Shown: one piece after another, positions 1 to 11,334 of the stretch
Position numbering within the stretch: position 1 is the first letter of the stretch
Layout of the letters: every line of letters begins with the position of its first letter
NCBI GenBank assembly: GCA_021401465.1
Contig: JADDMT010000027.1
Location: 62,001 to 126,000, forward strand
Length of the DNA: 64,000 nucleotides
Direction of reading: 5' to 3'
DNA from: Teratosphaeria epicoccoides
Taxonomy: Eukaryota; Ascomycota; Dothideomycetes; Mycosphaerellales; Teratosphaeriaceae
Position numbers and translations under genes: made by a program
The notes under the pieces: generated by a model
Told to the model about the DNA's origin: nothing
Databases searched by the model: none
What the model saw: only the letters and a program-made list of their open reading frames with translations

Positions 1-1
1 C

Positions 2-1294
2 TCAACACGGGCTTTGAAAGTGTTCATCCAAGATGTGGCTGGGCCCTCGTCGATCCGAAGACTGCCATCACCATTTACGCCCACATCTCGTCGACAGTTC
101 GGCACGCGACCACCAAGGCATCCTAACATCGTCACACCAGCCCACGCAGACAACGATTTCGTTCCATTTGATCTACGACAACCCAAGGCGAACATCAAGA
201 ACGGATCATCAAGCGCAATTCGCCAAGTGCAAGAGCAAGTTGATGACGACTGGAGCCCGGACATCGAGCTGCTCTCGCCCTTACCCTCCTCCCTACCGAA
301 AAGCGATGAAACGACATCAGCTAGTGGAGGCTTGATCGACCAGACGAGCCATAGAGTGTCCACGATCGACGCAGTATCTCTCCCTGCATTGCACAGAAGT
401 ACAGCCGACCCAATACGCAATCCAAAACCGCCTAACTTGCTGCAAGCACCCACAGCGCGAAATCCGAAACCTCGGAAAGAGGATCGCGCGACAAAGACCT
501 CCCGGCTGGATAGAAAGCAGAGGAGGCAGCAGGCCGGGACGTGGGCGCGAAGAGGGGGCCTGGCCAGGCAACAAGGACAACATGATGTCGAGGTCGATCA
601 ATTGGACACGGTGCTAAGCAAGATCGATGAGCTGGAGGGTCCGAAAATCACAGCTCCCGAAGCGATTACTGCAGCAAAAGAAAGGCGAGAACCAAAGAAG
701 AAGGAGAAGAAGAAGAAGAAGAAGGAGGAGGAGGAGGAGGAGGAGGAGGAGGAGGAGGAACAGAAACAGTCGACAAATCCCAAGCAAGCCCAAGAGCTCA
801 AAGCCAAATCGAAGAACCCCTATTCAAAACCCTCCCCCAAGCCCAAGCGCGAAACGTGGCAGGTGCAAAAGTCTGCGCTCCAGCACAAGTTCGGCGAGCA
901 AGGCTGGCAACCTCGGAAGCGTCTGTCGCCAGACACCCTCTCCGGCATCCGCGCCCTGCACGCCTCGGACCCCAATGCCTACACCACTGCCACGCTCTCG
1001 CAGCACTTCAAAGTCTCGCCCGAAGCCATCCGGCGAGTCTTGAGGTCGAAGTGGCAGCCCAACGAGGAAGAGGCGGAGGATAGGAGGATCCGGTGGGAGA
1101 GGCGGGGCGCGAGGAAGTGGGCGCAGATGGCGGAGCAGGGCGTACGGCCGCCGGCCAAGTGGAGGCGTATGGGAGCCGGGAGGGAGGAGAGGGTGCCGAG
1201 GAGGAAGAGGAAGGGGAAAGAGGCATTGAGCTGGGACGAGGTGGTTGGGGAGACGGGTGTGTGGGGTGGAGGAGTGGCTGAGAGGCTCTTGTAG
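2..1294 (+). CDS. RRG9: RRG9-like mitochondrial protein (Neugrin/Rrg9 family), 5' end outside window
   Basis: The frame is open from the first bases of the window and has no ATG before the conserved domain, so the start (probably only a few codons or one exon away) lies upstream. The last 150 or so residues carry the Rrg9/Neugrin signature: W-x-V-Q-K-x-A-L-x-x-K-F-G-E-x-G-W-x-P-R-K-R-L-S, then an HTH-like stretch ([20 protein letters not shown]) and the closing RW-x-RRG-x-RKW segment. Family members are mitochondrial and needed for respiratory growth and mtDNA maintenance in yeast. The visible N-terminus is Arg/Ser/Pro-rich, as expected of a mitochondrial presequence and linker. A Lys/Glu homopolymer run encoded by a purine microsatellite sits in the linker. 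It is convergent with RXT3. Family assignment is good; the exact start is unknown. Confidence 0.8.
   Translation, partial: STRALKVFIQDVAGPSSIRRLPSPFTPTSRRQFGTRPPRHPNIVTPAHADNDFVPFDLRQPKANIKNGSSSAIRQVQEQVDDDWSPDIELLSPLPSSLPKSDETTSASGGLIDQTSHRVSTIDAVSLPALHRSTADPIRNPKPPNLLQAPTARNPKPRKEDRATKTSRLDRKQRRQQAGTWARRGGLARQQGQHDVEVDQLDTVLSKIDELEGPKITAPEAITAAKERREPKKKEKKKKKKEEEEEEEEEEEEQKQSTNPKQAQELKAKSKNPYSKPSPKPKRETWQVQKSALQHKFGEQGWQPRKRLSPDTLSGIRALHASDPNAYTTATLSQHFKVSPEAIRRVLRSKWQPNEEEAEDRRIRWERRGARKWAQMAEQGVRPPAKWRRMGAGREERVPRRKRKGKEALSWDEVVGETGVWGGGVAERLL
693..760 (+). repeat. Purine microsatellite (AAG/GAG)n inside RRG9
   Basis: Near-pure AAG then GAG triplets, encoding a Lys run followed by a Glu run in the linker of the RRG9-like protein. 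It lies outside the conserved domain, so length variation should be tolerated. Confidence 0.9.
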
Positions 1295-1479
1295 GTATGA
1301 CTTTCTTGTGCATTTGTGGAGCAAGCAGACGTCAGCCGTAACATCATGCTCGTAGATGCGTGGTATCTCATGCTACAATACACCTCATCCGTACACGCCA
1401 TCCACCCATCATTTCCTCACAAACGCCATGTTCTGCCCTCCCTCACCCACTCCCCTCCTACCACACCCCACCCACTCGC

Positions 1480-4400
1480 TCAAGCTCCAACAGATACAGC
1501 CCCCGTCCCCCCTCCACTAGCAAACATCAACAGACTCGCCGCCGCTTCCCTCCTCTTCACCTCCTCCGCCGCAATCCTCTGCTTCTTCGCCAATACCCCT
1601 CGCTCCGAAAACCTCGTCGCAGCCCCCTCATTTACAAACTCAATCCTTTGAATCATATACGACATCCCATCATGCTTCTCCTTCCACTCCCGAGACCGTA
1701 CAAAATGCTGCGTGGAACTGACATACTCTTCCAATGTCGGCAGAATGAGGACTGTAATGTGGACGTCATACCCCGGGAGCACCTTCACAGGTCTGTTCGG
1801 TCGGCAGTCGAAAGTAAGCGGCGGCTCCTCAACCTCGGCCTCGTCTTGTTGCTCAAGGAGCTGCAGATCGTCGTTGAATTCGCCAAAGTCGCCCTTCAGC
1901 CAGCCAGAGTGGACAGCAGCGGCGACGACATCGGAATCGTCGGTGTATATCTCCGTGCCCCAGACTTGTCGCTCGTTGCAGATCGCTGCTAATGGACTCG
2001 GCTCGTCAACTTCGTTGGCGGCATCTGTAGACTGAAGATAGTATCGCGGCACCCTGATCGTGAACGTGCAATTCTCTCGGTCTTGCAGATACGGCAGCAC
2101 TGTCATTCGGCTACGATACTTGATCTTTGCATCAAGTGTGACATCCGCGTTCGGTGGCTGCGACAGTTCGGTCGAGTATAGTCGTGAGCCAAGATGCTTG
2201 CGCGGCTGGTGAGCAACGGCTTCAAGCACGCGTTTGTTCTGTACTGTGACTGCAGGTTTATAGGTAGGCGGTGCTGTTCTGGCGGGAGCATGGTGATGAT
2301 GGTGATGGTGGTGAGCAGGGTGCGTGTTCGTACCATGGTGGTGGTGATGGTGGAGCGCAGGGACGCTGCTTGAATTTGAAGGAAGACGCATCATGCCAAA
2401 GCCACCTTGCGGCTCGCCGTTCTCGTGCACATGATGGTGGTGGTGGTGGCCGTGCATATGGTGGTGGTGGTGCGGTGCAGCATTCGTTTTCGTGCGCTTC
2501 GCACCGCGCTGCGAGTCTGGTGTCCCTCGCCCTTCGCCGTCTTCCTCTCTTGACCGACGGCCGTTCTTCCTAGCACCTCGAGCGCGGCTCGAGCCCTTTG
2601 TATCCTCAATGCTGCTGACGGCCGTGCGGATCAGATCTCCATTTTCTAGCTGCCTCGACGGACTAAGGCGCGTTGGTGTGGAGGTACCATTGGCCATTTG
2701 ACCGGCAGTAGGTGTGGCACTCTTGGCACCACTACCCAGGCCAGAGAACATTCTGCCGAACTCCATCTTAATGCCAGGGTTGTCACCTCCCGGCCCAACA
2801 TGCTTTGGCTGCGCACCCTGCACAGCCTGCGGCAAGGGAGTGGTGCGGCCTTTGCGGTTCAACTCAGGACTGACGCCGCTGAACAGTGACCGTGGGCCGG
2901 ATCCATCGCTGCCTTTGCGATTCTGTTGCTCGCGATGTATTGCGTCCACGCGATGATGCTCTTCTAAGGTGAGCGGTCGGTCAACAATGCCATTGCGCCC
3001 GCGCATGTACCCCAAATCAGATATTGGCGGCGACGAGCGCGGCTCCTCGCGCCTGTAGTCGTGCCTGGCCTCGATTGACTCGCGAGCGTGGTCAGACATC
3101 TGCTGGTACGATGGCCTGAATAGTCCTGTCGACTCTTCTCGCGCCGGATTGCCGAAAGGACCAGGCGCAAAGCGGCCAGGACCTACCCGACCATCTCTGT
3201 CCGTCTGTGGACTCCCAAATATATCGCGCTCTCTTGGCTGGGACGTTATGCCGTTAGGGAACGGGTGCGTATCGTGTCGCGGAGTCATGTCTCTGCGAAG
3301 CAAGCCACCAGGCTCGCCAAATTGCCTGAATGTTCCGAATCTCCCTTCCCCTGATATGATATCTCTGCGAGGGCCCACGATCTCGTCCACAGTGCGTGGA
3401 CCAGGCAGATCGACCGGCTGGCTGCTCGGCCTGCCCAAGCCATTCACTGGTACACGCTGCTCTTGTTCTGGACGAAACGCACGGAAGCTATGCGGCGATT
3501 CGCGCTGAAATTGAGGGGACGCGAACATGCCCTCCTTCCGTGACTCCGGCACGCCACGCTCGTGAAATGCAGACTGCGCCCTTGGTTCGCCAAGGATGCC
3601 GTCTCTCAATGGGCTCGGCTCGCGGCGACCAACGCCCTCGCGCATACTCGCCGACCTAGCTCTTCCGGGTGACAGAGGGCGCATCGATGGAGGTAGTGAC
3701 GGAGGTGGGAAGCCTGTTGTGTGCGGCGACACTTGTGATTTTTGCTCATCTCTTTCATTGCCGCCAAGTATCGACGATATCGACATGCCTGCGCCTGGTC
3801 TATGAGCTGGGAGACTGGCCAGATCGCGAACTCCGGCGAATGGAGAAGCTGTCGGTGGGCCTCGAGGCGCGGTGGAGAGATGGGTGGTGGCAGAAGATGG
3901 AGGGAGCATTTGCGGCGATGAGGGTGGGGGCATGTTGCGCGCTGCAAACTGCGGCGGCGGCGGCGGCGGATCTAGAGGCCCTGCAAGCGTTGTGTCAATA
4001 CGACTTTGGAGAGCTCTTATCGGAGCTTGCCTACCCCTCCCGTACTGCGGCGAGCTGCTGGAGGAGCCCAGCGAGCCTCGCCGCGTGGCATCAAACGGCA
4101 GCGACATATGCCCTACGCCATTCTGATGAGGTGGCGGCGGCGGCGGCGGCGGGAGCTGATGAGCTTGCTGTTGTGGTGAGGGCTGGTGATGGGGTGGCAG
4201 AGCATTTCCTGTCGCAGCACGTTAGCGAAGACAACCAATGAGGCATAGCGTCGATGCGTCACTGCGGGGATCGTCTAGCAGGAAACTGTGTTTTTCCAAA
4301 GACCCTGGACGCGCGATCCTGATTCGTGCAGCAAATTCACCACGGCCAGCACGCAGGCAAACACCCTGTTGTCGAGATGGATGCCACGGAATGTGATTGC

Positions 4401-4865
4401 AGGAGGAGCAATGTCGTGCATAGCCATCCATGGTTTTGTCGGAATGATTTTGACATGCAGCGACCATGCATGCTGCAAGCTCGGTAGACATCTGACATGC
4501 ATCCCCGCAGAGGCGCATACTGATGTACCTGGTGGTTGCAAAGCGGGATAGGCACATGCTGCTACGCTCATAGATATGTCCCCTCCCAAGCAGTCGTCAT
4601 GTGCCTGGTGGAGTGCGCGCTCACCTTCCGTCATACCAACGCGTGTGAACGTACCTGATGTGGGACGCCATGCTCTTACAGGTCCAAGACTGCCTCTTCG
4701 TCCATGTAGAAATGGATCTCTCGATGTGTGAAACGGATCAGAGAATGGGATCTGTACCGGCGGCTGGTGCGGTCCAGGCGGTGGTTGTGCATATTGGTTC
4801 AGGTAGCCAGGCGGAGGAGGAGGGTGCGAGGGGAAGAGCTGTCGATCGTTGGGTCGCTGCGCCAT
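1480..4865 (-). CDS. RXT3: Rxt3-family subunit of the Rpd3L histone deacetylase complex
   Basis: Predicted two-exon gene, 979 aa. Exon 1 is 4865-4655 (ATG in GTCGACATGG context, start MAQRPND), donor GTACGT; exon 2 is 4208-1480 after an acceptor preceded by GCTAAC. The join restores the frame (TSG/NALPP). Intron is 446 nt, long for this window. The C-terminal 220 or so residues are the conserved Rxt3 domain: LGSRLYSTEL, RMTVLPYLQDRENCTFTIRVPRYYL, VWGTEIYTDDSDVVAAAVHSG, then a region with DVHITVLILPTLEEY. The rest is Pro/Ser/Arg-rich and disordered with three long His runs. Rxt3 is a non-catalytic subunit of the large Rpd3 complex acting in the nucleus. It is divergent from BTN1 and convergent with RRG9. 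Family call is firm; the long intron could hide a further small exon. Confidence 0.85.
2286..2475 (-). repeat. Three CAT/CAC (histidine) codon repeats in RXT3
   Basis: Triplet tracts at about 2287-2315, 2332-2357 and 2428-2473 encode His runs of 5-8 residues, separated by short linkers, just upstream of the conserved Rxt3 domain. Confidence 0.85.
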
Positions 4866-5330
4866 GTCGACTGATTCTGATGTCGGTGTTGATTCAAGGC
4901 GCTTTGTCGCAGGCGCTCGTGCTCTTGAAGCAGAATGCGCGCAGTTGAGATCTGCCGACGGGACCCTACGGCGGTCGCATGTTGACTCTCGAATGCCCTT
5001 TCACGACCACTCGGCAAGGAAGAGTGGGATGTTTCCAACAAGTGCTCAAACAACTGGATGGGTGAGAAACAGAAAACGCAACAGACCGATAGAATGACGG
5101 GCGCGATGATTAGCACTCCGAAACTCTGTTCCTACGCTAATAATGATCCTTGTCAACTAGCAGGGATCAGCTACAGGGACTACTGTCGGGTGTCTCTGAC
5201 ATGTGACCTGATAAAGCTCGGTGCATTATATTGCTGCTCGTAACCCTTTTCACCAACACTGCATCGACCCCGACTCCTGCAGCTTCAGAACGAGTGGAGT
5301 CGGTCGCATGTCCTTCCTGGACGCTTGTCC
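4866..5330. promoter_or_regulatory. Divergent intergenic region RXT3/BTN1
   Basis: About 465 bp between the start codons of RXT3 (minus) and BTN1 (plus). It must hold both 5' UTRs and promoters. No coding segment or clear motif was recognised. Confidence 0.5.
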
Positions 5331-6734
5331 ATGCCCTCGATGCCTGCTGTCGCTCTTCTGTCACCCGCAGCGCGTTTCAAGCAGGCTTTCGAAGGTGCCA
5401 GTCTTCGAGTCTGCGTGGCATTTTGGCTTTTTGGTAGCGAACCTGTCCTGTTGCATCGTACAGGCAAAGGCCCCGGCTGACATATCGGTGTCACAGGACT
5501 CATTAACAACATATTCTATGTGATCATCCTCTCAGCCGCCCTCGACCTCGTAGGACCGCTGATACCTAAGGGCACTGTGCTTCTTGCATCTATCATCCCA
5601 GGTCTGGCCACGAAGATCATTTTTCCGTATGTCATTCATCTGGTACCGTATTCGCTGCGAGTAATATGCTTCACGGTGCTATCAACTTGTGGTATGCTTA
5701 TAGTGGCTCTGAGTCCGTCGAGAGACGCTGGTAGCGTCGGTGCGAAGGTTGTTGGCATCATATTGGCCAACATCAGTAGTGGAGCTGGTGAGGTACACTT
5801 CCTCGCCTTGACACATTTCTATGGATACCATGCTTTGTCGGCATGGGGCAGTGGAACAGGCGGTGCGGGATTGGTAGGAGCGGGAGCGTATGCGCTACTG
5901 ACAACCACGCTGGGTTTTGGCGTGCAAGGCACTCTGCTTGCGAGTGCCATCATACCTCTTGGAACGGTGCTCAGCTGGTTCATTTTGCTACCACTTGGTC
6001 CACTGAAAGACGTGACAAGCGGGGGATACAAGGCTGTAGCACCTGCGGAAACAGAAGAGGAAGGCACGACCCGCGCATTCGCACGCGAAGAAAGATCAGG
6101 ACTTCTGGAGCCGCCAGAATCACAAACTGCAACCCTTGCATATGAGGGAAAGCGCTCGCGCTTCCACAAAGCCATTTCAGGCCTCAAGAACCGCCTTGCT
6201 CGAGCTCGCACGCTGGTCATCCCATATATGCTCCCACTATTCCTTGTCTACGTCGCCGAGTACACCATCAACCAAGGCGTGACCCCGACCCTACTCTTCC
6301 CACTCAAAGACTCTCCCTTCGACCATTTCCGCGCCTTTTATCCAACCTATGGCGCAATCTACCAATTGGGCGTATTCATCTCACGCTCCTCCTTACCATT
6401 CATCAGGATCCGGACGCTCTACGTGCCTTCGGTTCTGCAGGTTATGAATCTGGTCGCACTTACAGCCCACGCACTGACGCCCTACATCCCGAACGTCTGG
6501 TTTGTGTTCGGCATTGTTTTCTGGGAGGGTCTTTTGGGCGGGCTGGTGTACGTCTCAACGTTTGCTGCGATCCGCGAGGAGGTCGCGGAAGAGGAAAGGG
6601 AGTTCAGTCTGGGCGCTGTGACGGTCAGTGATAGCGCAGGTGTCTTTGTCGCTGGTCTTTTGGGAGTTACAATGGAGAGTTTGCTGTGCTCGTGGCAGGT
6701 GAGGCATGGAAGAGATTGGTGTCGGCGGCTGTGA
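5331..6734 (+). CDS. BTN1: Battenin/CLN3 family vacuolar membrane protein
   Basis: Predicted two exons, 446 aa: 5331-5433 and 5497-6734, intron 63 nt. Splicing joins AFWLFG to LINNIFYVIILSAA, exactly the first-helix CLN3 signature (FWLLGLxNNxxYVxxLSAA). An in-frame second ATG lies at 5340. About ten to eleven hydrophobic helices follow, with the family motifs around GEVHFLALTHFYG and the late EYTINQGVTPTLLFP helix, and it ends with the family-like CSWQVRHGRDWC. CLN3/Btn1 proteins reside in the lysosome/vacuole membrane and affect pH and basic amino-acid handling. A hydrophilic loop at about 200-260 (Glu/Arg-rich) is typical. Assignment is strong. Confidence 0.9.
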
Positions 6735-7732
6735 GCGAGCCCGAAAGGAGCGTCCCCGAATGGACTGGCATGGAATCCACTACGATTCAGCAGCAAATGA
6801 TATCGTACCGGACTTGTGAAGTTGGCATGACTATCCTTTCAGCAGATTTGACCCTTGACAGGATCCTGAATTGTGCTGGACGAGCTTTCTCCGCAAGGTA
6901 ATGGCGTATCAGCACGAGCGACCTTTTTGGTCGACCCTTGCCGTGATTAGGCGGAAAGCCGTGCACTTTCACATGTGCCGATCCGTAGAGCAGCCTTGAA
7001 GCGTCTGTCGCCTATCTTGTCACAGTATGCTAAACACACTCATCACCATTTTAACACCAATTGGCGGCTGTCAAGCATTTTCATCCGGTCGAGGCTAATA
7101 GTGCTTACCCTTTTTATGTTTATAATTCATACAATTGACCACCTGCACGCTCATCCACGAGCAGAATGCATCTCTTCAATCCGACGTGAGTCAAATAGCC
7201 GAATGCCCACTTAATCCACACTCGCTGACCCATTCCAGAACTCCTCAGGTGAGATTTATTCATGTCAGCTAGGGCATACTGGCAAAACAAGCAGCTGTCA
7301 ACCTGAAGAACTTGCTCGCCTAGTTGTCGGCAGCATGCCACAATCGATCCAGCTGGCTTGCATATGCGCTATGATGATCATTTTGGCAGATCCAGCGAGC
7401 GAGCAGGAGTCACCCCAATGCAGCGGAACTGTCGAATGCACAGCGAGGCACAATGGTTGCCGCGGTGCAGGAAGCACGCAATAACTCTCTCAGCAAATAT
7501 TGGATATCAGCATGGCGAAGACGTTCCGGAGATTTGCTCTGGATGGACAGCACAGCCAGCCCGCACATAGCCGCATCGCCAGCACTTCGTAAGTCTCAAA
7601 CATGGCTGTCACACTAGAGGCCAGTAATCCATTTGTTTGCTACCTCTGCTCACAGATCCTGCAAGTCTCATCTACCGCCTTCACAACACCGACTTGCGGA
7701 TTTCCATCAAGATCCAAGAGGAGATCTGAAAC
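6735..7732. other. Intergenic, 3' of BTN1
   Basis: About 1 kb, lower in GC than the flanking genes, with an AT-rich patch near 7085-7135. Only short open frames with no recognisable protein. I see nothing else. Confidence 0.5.
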
Positions 7733-8443
7733 ATGCATGCCGCCATCCAGGCCACAAAAACCACCCTCCTCTCGCCACTGCAGCACTTCCCTGACTCCTC
7801 TGAAGCAACAAGATCACCGCCGCCGCCCCCACAACCACACCCACCATCAAGATCAACGCACCAAAAAATGCTAGACGGCGTCAAACTCTTCATCGTCCCG
7901 GCCTTCACCCTCTTTGCCCTCATCGCTCTCTGCTACATTATAGGCGTACGGGTCAGTCGTCGTCAACAGCATCACTACCCTTCTGGAACCTCCGTGCGTC
8001 GATCGACACGCGACAACGAGTTCAAGGCCACCCAGCCCCCCGATGGTGAAAGCCTCCCGAAAGGTCGAAGATGGTACGGCACTGGCGCTCGAAAAGGAAA
8101 GCAGCAGAATGCCCTCAGCTTGCCGATGACGGTAAGGACGACGACGACGCCCTCGCCAGCGAATATGTTACTCCGCCCCTCGCCGCCAAAGTACCAGGTG
8201 CCTGTCTCCCGACAGACGCAGCGATTCCCTGTGACGCCCTTGCGTCCGATCAGGCTTGCTGAGCCCTCAGCCCTGGAATCCCTAGCCCCAGCCCCAGACT
8301 CAGCCCCCAACCCGGATGCTGGTTCTTCACCCCCGCCTCCCTACGAGCCTCTCCCCATGCCAACGCTGTCCTGCTGCTTTTCTCCGACTTCATCGCCTAT
8401 CATCGTCGAGCGGCAGAACCTTGAGGTCAGCATAGAGGGATGA
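7733..8443 (+). CDS. Hypothetical small single-pass membrane protein
   Basis: Uninterrupted ORF of 236 aa from ATG 7733, with an in-frame ATG at 7868 that would give 191 aa and place the only hydrophobic helix (LFIVPAFTLFALIALCYIIG) almost at the N-terminus. The helix is followed by basic residues (RVSRRQQ), suggesting the long Pro/Ser/Thr-rich tail faces the cytosol. No family was recognised. The tail is low-complexity and contains PPPPYEPLP, a PPxY-like motif that could recruit WW-domain (Rsp5-type) ligases; that is inference only. The later ATG is the more natural start for a membrane protein. Confidence 0.5.
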   Translation: MHAAIQATKTTLLSPLQHFPDSSEATRSPPPPPQPHPPSRSTHQKMLDGVKLFIVPAFTLFALIALCYIIGVRVSRRQQHHYPSGTSVRRSTRDNEFKATQPPDGESLPKGRRWYGTGARKGKQQNALSLPMTVRTTTTPSPANMLLRPSPPKYQVPVSRQTQRFPVTPLRPIRLAEPSALESLAPAPDSAPNPDAGSSPPPPYEPLPMPTLSCCFSPTSSPIIVERQNLEVSIEG

Positions 8444-8852
8444 AGGCAGTCGGTAAGCAGACCTATCCAGTTTTAGCACTGCCGTGGAGACGTACGGGTT
8501 GTTTGCTCCGCGTGCCAGGGACTTGGTAACAGGACTAGGTTGACAAATGGTCCGTTGCGGGATGTGGAAGCTGAGCCAACGTAGAGACGGCATGGTATTC
8601 ATTGAAATTTGGGTTCAATGAGGGTGTATGTACATAAATTGCACAGGATCGAGTGCGAGTAACGACATAATCGTATTATACCCCATCTCGCCATCAATTC
8701 AGTGATTTACTCGGTTTCGCACCTTTGATCATCAGTCAACCGCTAAGGCTGCATTGCGGCGCCCCAGGTAGCCAAGTTCGTACTCGCCAAACTCACTCCG
8801 CTTCGGCGTCGTTATGGCTCGTACTATGCCGAGCCGCCTTCACTGCCCCAGC
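8444..8852. other. Intergenic between convergent 3' ends
   Basis: About 400 bp shared by the 3' ends of the small membrane protein gene and PUS1. A short AT-rich stretch near 8620-8700 could hold poly(A) signals; nothing else seen. Confidence 0.5.
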
Positions 8853-10959
8853 TCAGCCCTCTTTGGTCTCAGCTCCGCCCACCACCCCCGCTTTCTGTCT
8901 TGGCTCCTTCGTCGCCTCGATTCCCTTGCTCGTGACATACAGGAAGTATGGCTCCCGGAAATTATCAATGTGGTTGTAGAACCTCGCGAATTCATTTTTT
9001 CCTTCCTCCTCCCGGAAAATTCTCTCATAGATCTCCCTCGCCTTGAATGCCTCCAGCGCCGTCTCATACTTCGAGAACTCCAGTGGGTCGCGATTGTGCT
9101 TCGGCGCCGTCAGATTGTTGTAGCTGTCGAAGACTGGCCGTTCGAGAAGTAGACCCAAGCCAGGCACTTTCGGAATGGAGTACTTGTCCTCGCCAAAACT
9201 GTGCTCCATAGTGCCAAGGTTGGAGCCGCAGCGAACTAGGAGAGATACCATTCCGACCATTTTGCGGATCTGGTGCATCATGAAACTTTGGCCATGCACC
9301 TTCAAGGAGAGCCATTCGGTCTTATCGTCATCTGGACCTTCGCCGATTAGGATCGGCTCGCGCTTCACGCGGAAAGACTTGATGTGTCGCTTCGCACTCG
9401 GGTCTCTGAATGTCTTCTGGATGGTGTAGTTGTGGTAATTCTTTGTGCCCTCGTATCTGCTCAGTGCATTCTGGATACGGTCAATGCGCTTCGAGGGGAT
9501 GCGATATTGGCGTTTCGCAGCGTTGTATGCCGCACGCAGACGCTTGGTCGCCTCTTTGAGGCGGCGATGGCGTTCGATCTCTTCAGGCGTGAGGGTGCTG
9601 GTGGATCGTATATCCTCCGCATTGGGCTCGATCTTGATTACCGAGGCAGCCTCTGACTTGGCTTCGGAATTGATCTCCTGCGGAGGAAGGTTAACAGCGG
9701 AGTCAACCATGCTGGCCACCACCGAGGCAGAGTCCTCATCTGGAGCTGCTACGGCTGCAGTTTCGTCGGTCTCTGTCGGCTTCGCGACTGCTGGCTCGTT
9801 GATGATGATTGTAGCCTCTTCGGGTTTCTCTGCGTCGTCCTCGTCGTCGTCCTCGTCTCGGCTGTCTCTCTTGACACTTTTGCCGGCTTTGACATTCTGC
9901 TCCACGTCCGCATCGGCCTTAGCAGCCTTGGCACTCGCTTCGTCCTCGCCCTGCAGCGCCTTCACCACCTCCCATCTGATGTCCTCGTCAATGGTCTGCA
10001 AGATCGGCCAGATCTGGGTCTTATCGACATTCTCCCAGAAGCTCCGCACCTCTTCCTGCCGGGCGTCATACGAGGCCCGATCGCCTGCCTCGTCGGCCAG
10101 CTCCTCCAGCTTCTTTGCCAGGAAGCTGCTCGGGTGCGGTGGCAGGAAGGCATATGACGGGATGAGATACTCGTACCACCTCGAGTCGCAAGCCTGGTAA
10201 CAAGAGAAGCTGCCGATCGTCCTCTCAATGCCCCACACCCGTATCTGTGAAGTCAATTTCTCGTTGATTTTCTGGACGATGTCTGGGTCCTCAACGATCA
10301 ATTTCAGGCTGATCATGTTGCCGGCAGCATGCACGCCTTTGTCAGTCCTTGCGCATCGCACCAGACCTGCCTTCTTCGGATCATCGGCGTTCGCTTTGCT
10401 GATTGCACCTGCCAAGACAAATGCCGTGAACAGGTCGCCTTCAATTGTCTTCTCGTTCGGAGTGATCTGCATTCCCTTGTATCCCGTCCCTGAGTAGCCG
10501 ATCAGGACTGCTACTTTCCTCTTCGGCTTGCGACCCTCGGCATCAATCTCTTCCTGAGTATACTCTACGCCGTACGTCTTGGCATTGCCGTTCTTCTGAC
10601 GCTCGCGACGCGAGTCATCGGTCTTCTGACGCTTGTCTGGGTTGGTGGCGCTGGGGGTCAGTTAGTGTGTGACTGCTATGCAGAACAGAACATGATACGC
10701 ACTAATAATCACTCCTTCCCATATCGCCCTTCTTATGTCGCCGATGGTCATTGCGCCCTCCCTTCGACCCGAACTGCTGCCGCCTATCACCGTGTCCCAA
10801 ATCGAACTCTCGCTTTCGCTTTCCTCCCGCGCGCTGCTGGTCATTTTGCTTGCGCTCCTCATCATAGCTGACCGGCTTCGACTTGCTTGGTACAGCCTTG
10901 GGCTCGACAGCCTTGGCGGCGTCTTCCAAGATCGCTGTCGAGTGGTCAGTACTCTCCAT
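8853..10959 (-). CDS. PUS1: tRNA pseudouridine synthase Pus1 (TruA family)
   Basis: Predicted two exons, 684 aa: 10959-10703 and 10650-8853; the 52-nt intron has donor GTGCGT and acceptor CCCCCAG and keeps frame. ATG 10959 is in ACGATGG context; the frame further upstream has no ATG. The catalytic TruA loop RCARTDKGVHA is present (Asp is the nucleophile), preceded by the substrate-binding KRKVAVLIGYSGTGYKGMQ. Later family blocks are SCYQACDSRWYEYLIPSY and SFMMHQIRKMVGM. Pus1 modifies U to pseudouridine at several positions in nuclear and mitochondrial tRNAs and in U2 snRNA. The acidic Lys/Glu/Ala insertion in the middle (about 190-330) is longer than in yeast. It is divergent from the TFIIE-alpha gene. 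Strong call. Confidence 0.92.
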
Positions 10960-11334
10960 CGTAAACGGCAACGGGACATGTGGCTTGGGGCAATAGCTAT
11001 GCAGCCGCGAAAGCTGCAGCAAATTCGGAAGGCACAGTTCACCATGCGTCGCCAATCGATCGGGTGATCGGCCGCGGAGACGGATCTAACCGCAAAGCTT
11101 ATCGCAGAGCCTCATGTGCACCTGGGACTTTGATCACCGTCCGGTGCTGAGTCTCTTGTCATCAGCAGCACTTTATTGTGCCTGTCGGTCGATCTACGGT
11201 CGCTACTTATTCCGCACTCACGACCTTGGTCTCTCAGTTCTCATACAACCCGGGTAAGCGAGAAGACCAGAGCTCTTTACATCACGGGACGAGGCTTGTC
11301 CTGCACCTGCATCCTTCTTACATATCTCGCCACC
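10960..11334. promoter_or_regulatory. Divergent promoter region PUS1/TFA1
   Basis: About 375 bp between the two start codons; holds both 5' leaders. No clear TATA box or other motif recognised. Confidence 0.5.

Noticed and set aside
3669..4241. 190-codon plus-strand frame opposite RXT3
   Set aside because: Antisense of the Pro-rich RXT3 N-terminus; Ala/Glu-rich reading of CCG/CCT codons, with no recognisable domain.
10960..11055. N-terminal extension of PUS1 as a mitochondrial presequence
   Set aside because: The upstream frame starts with TTG, not ATG; ATG 10959 has the good context.
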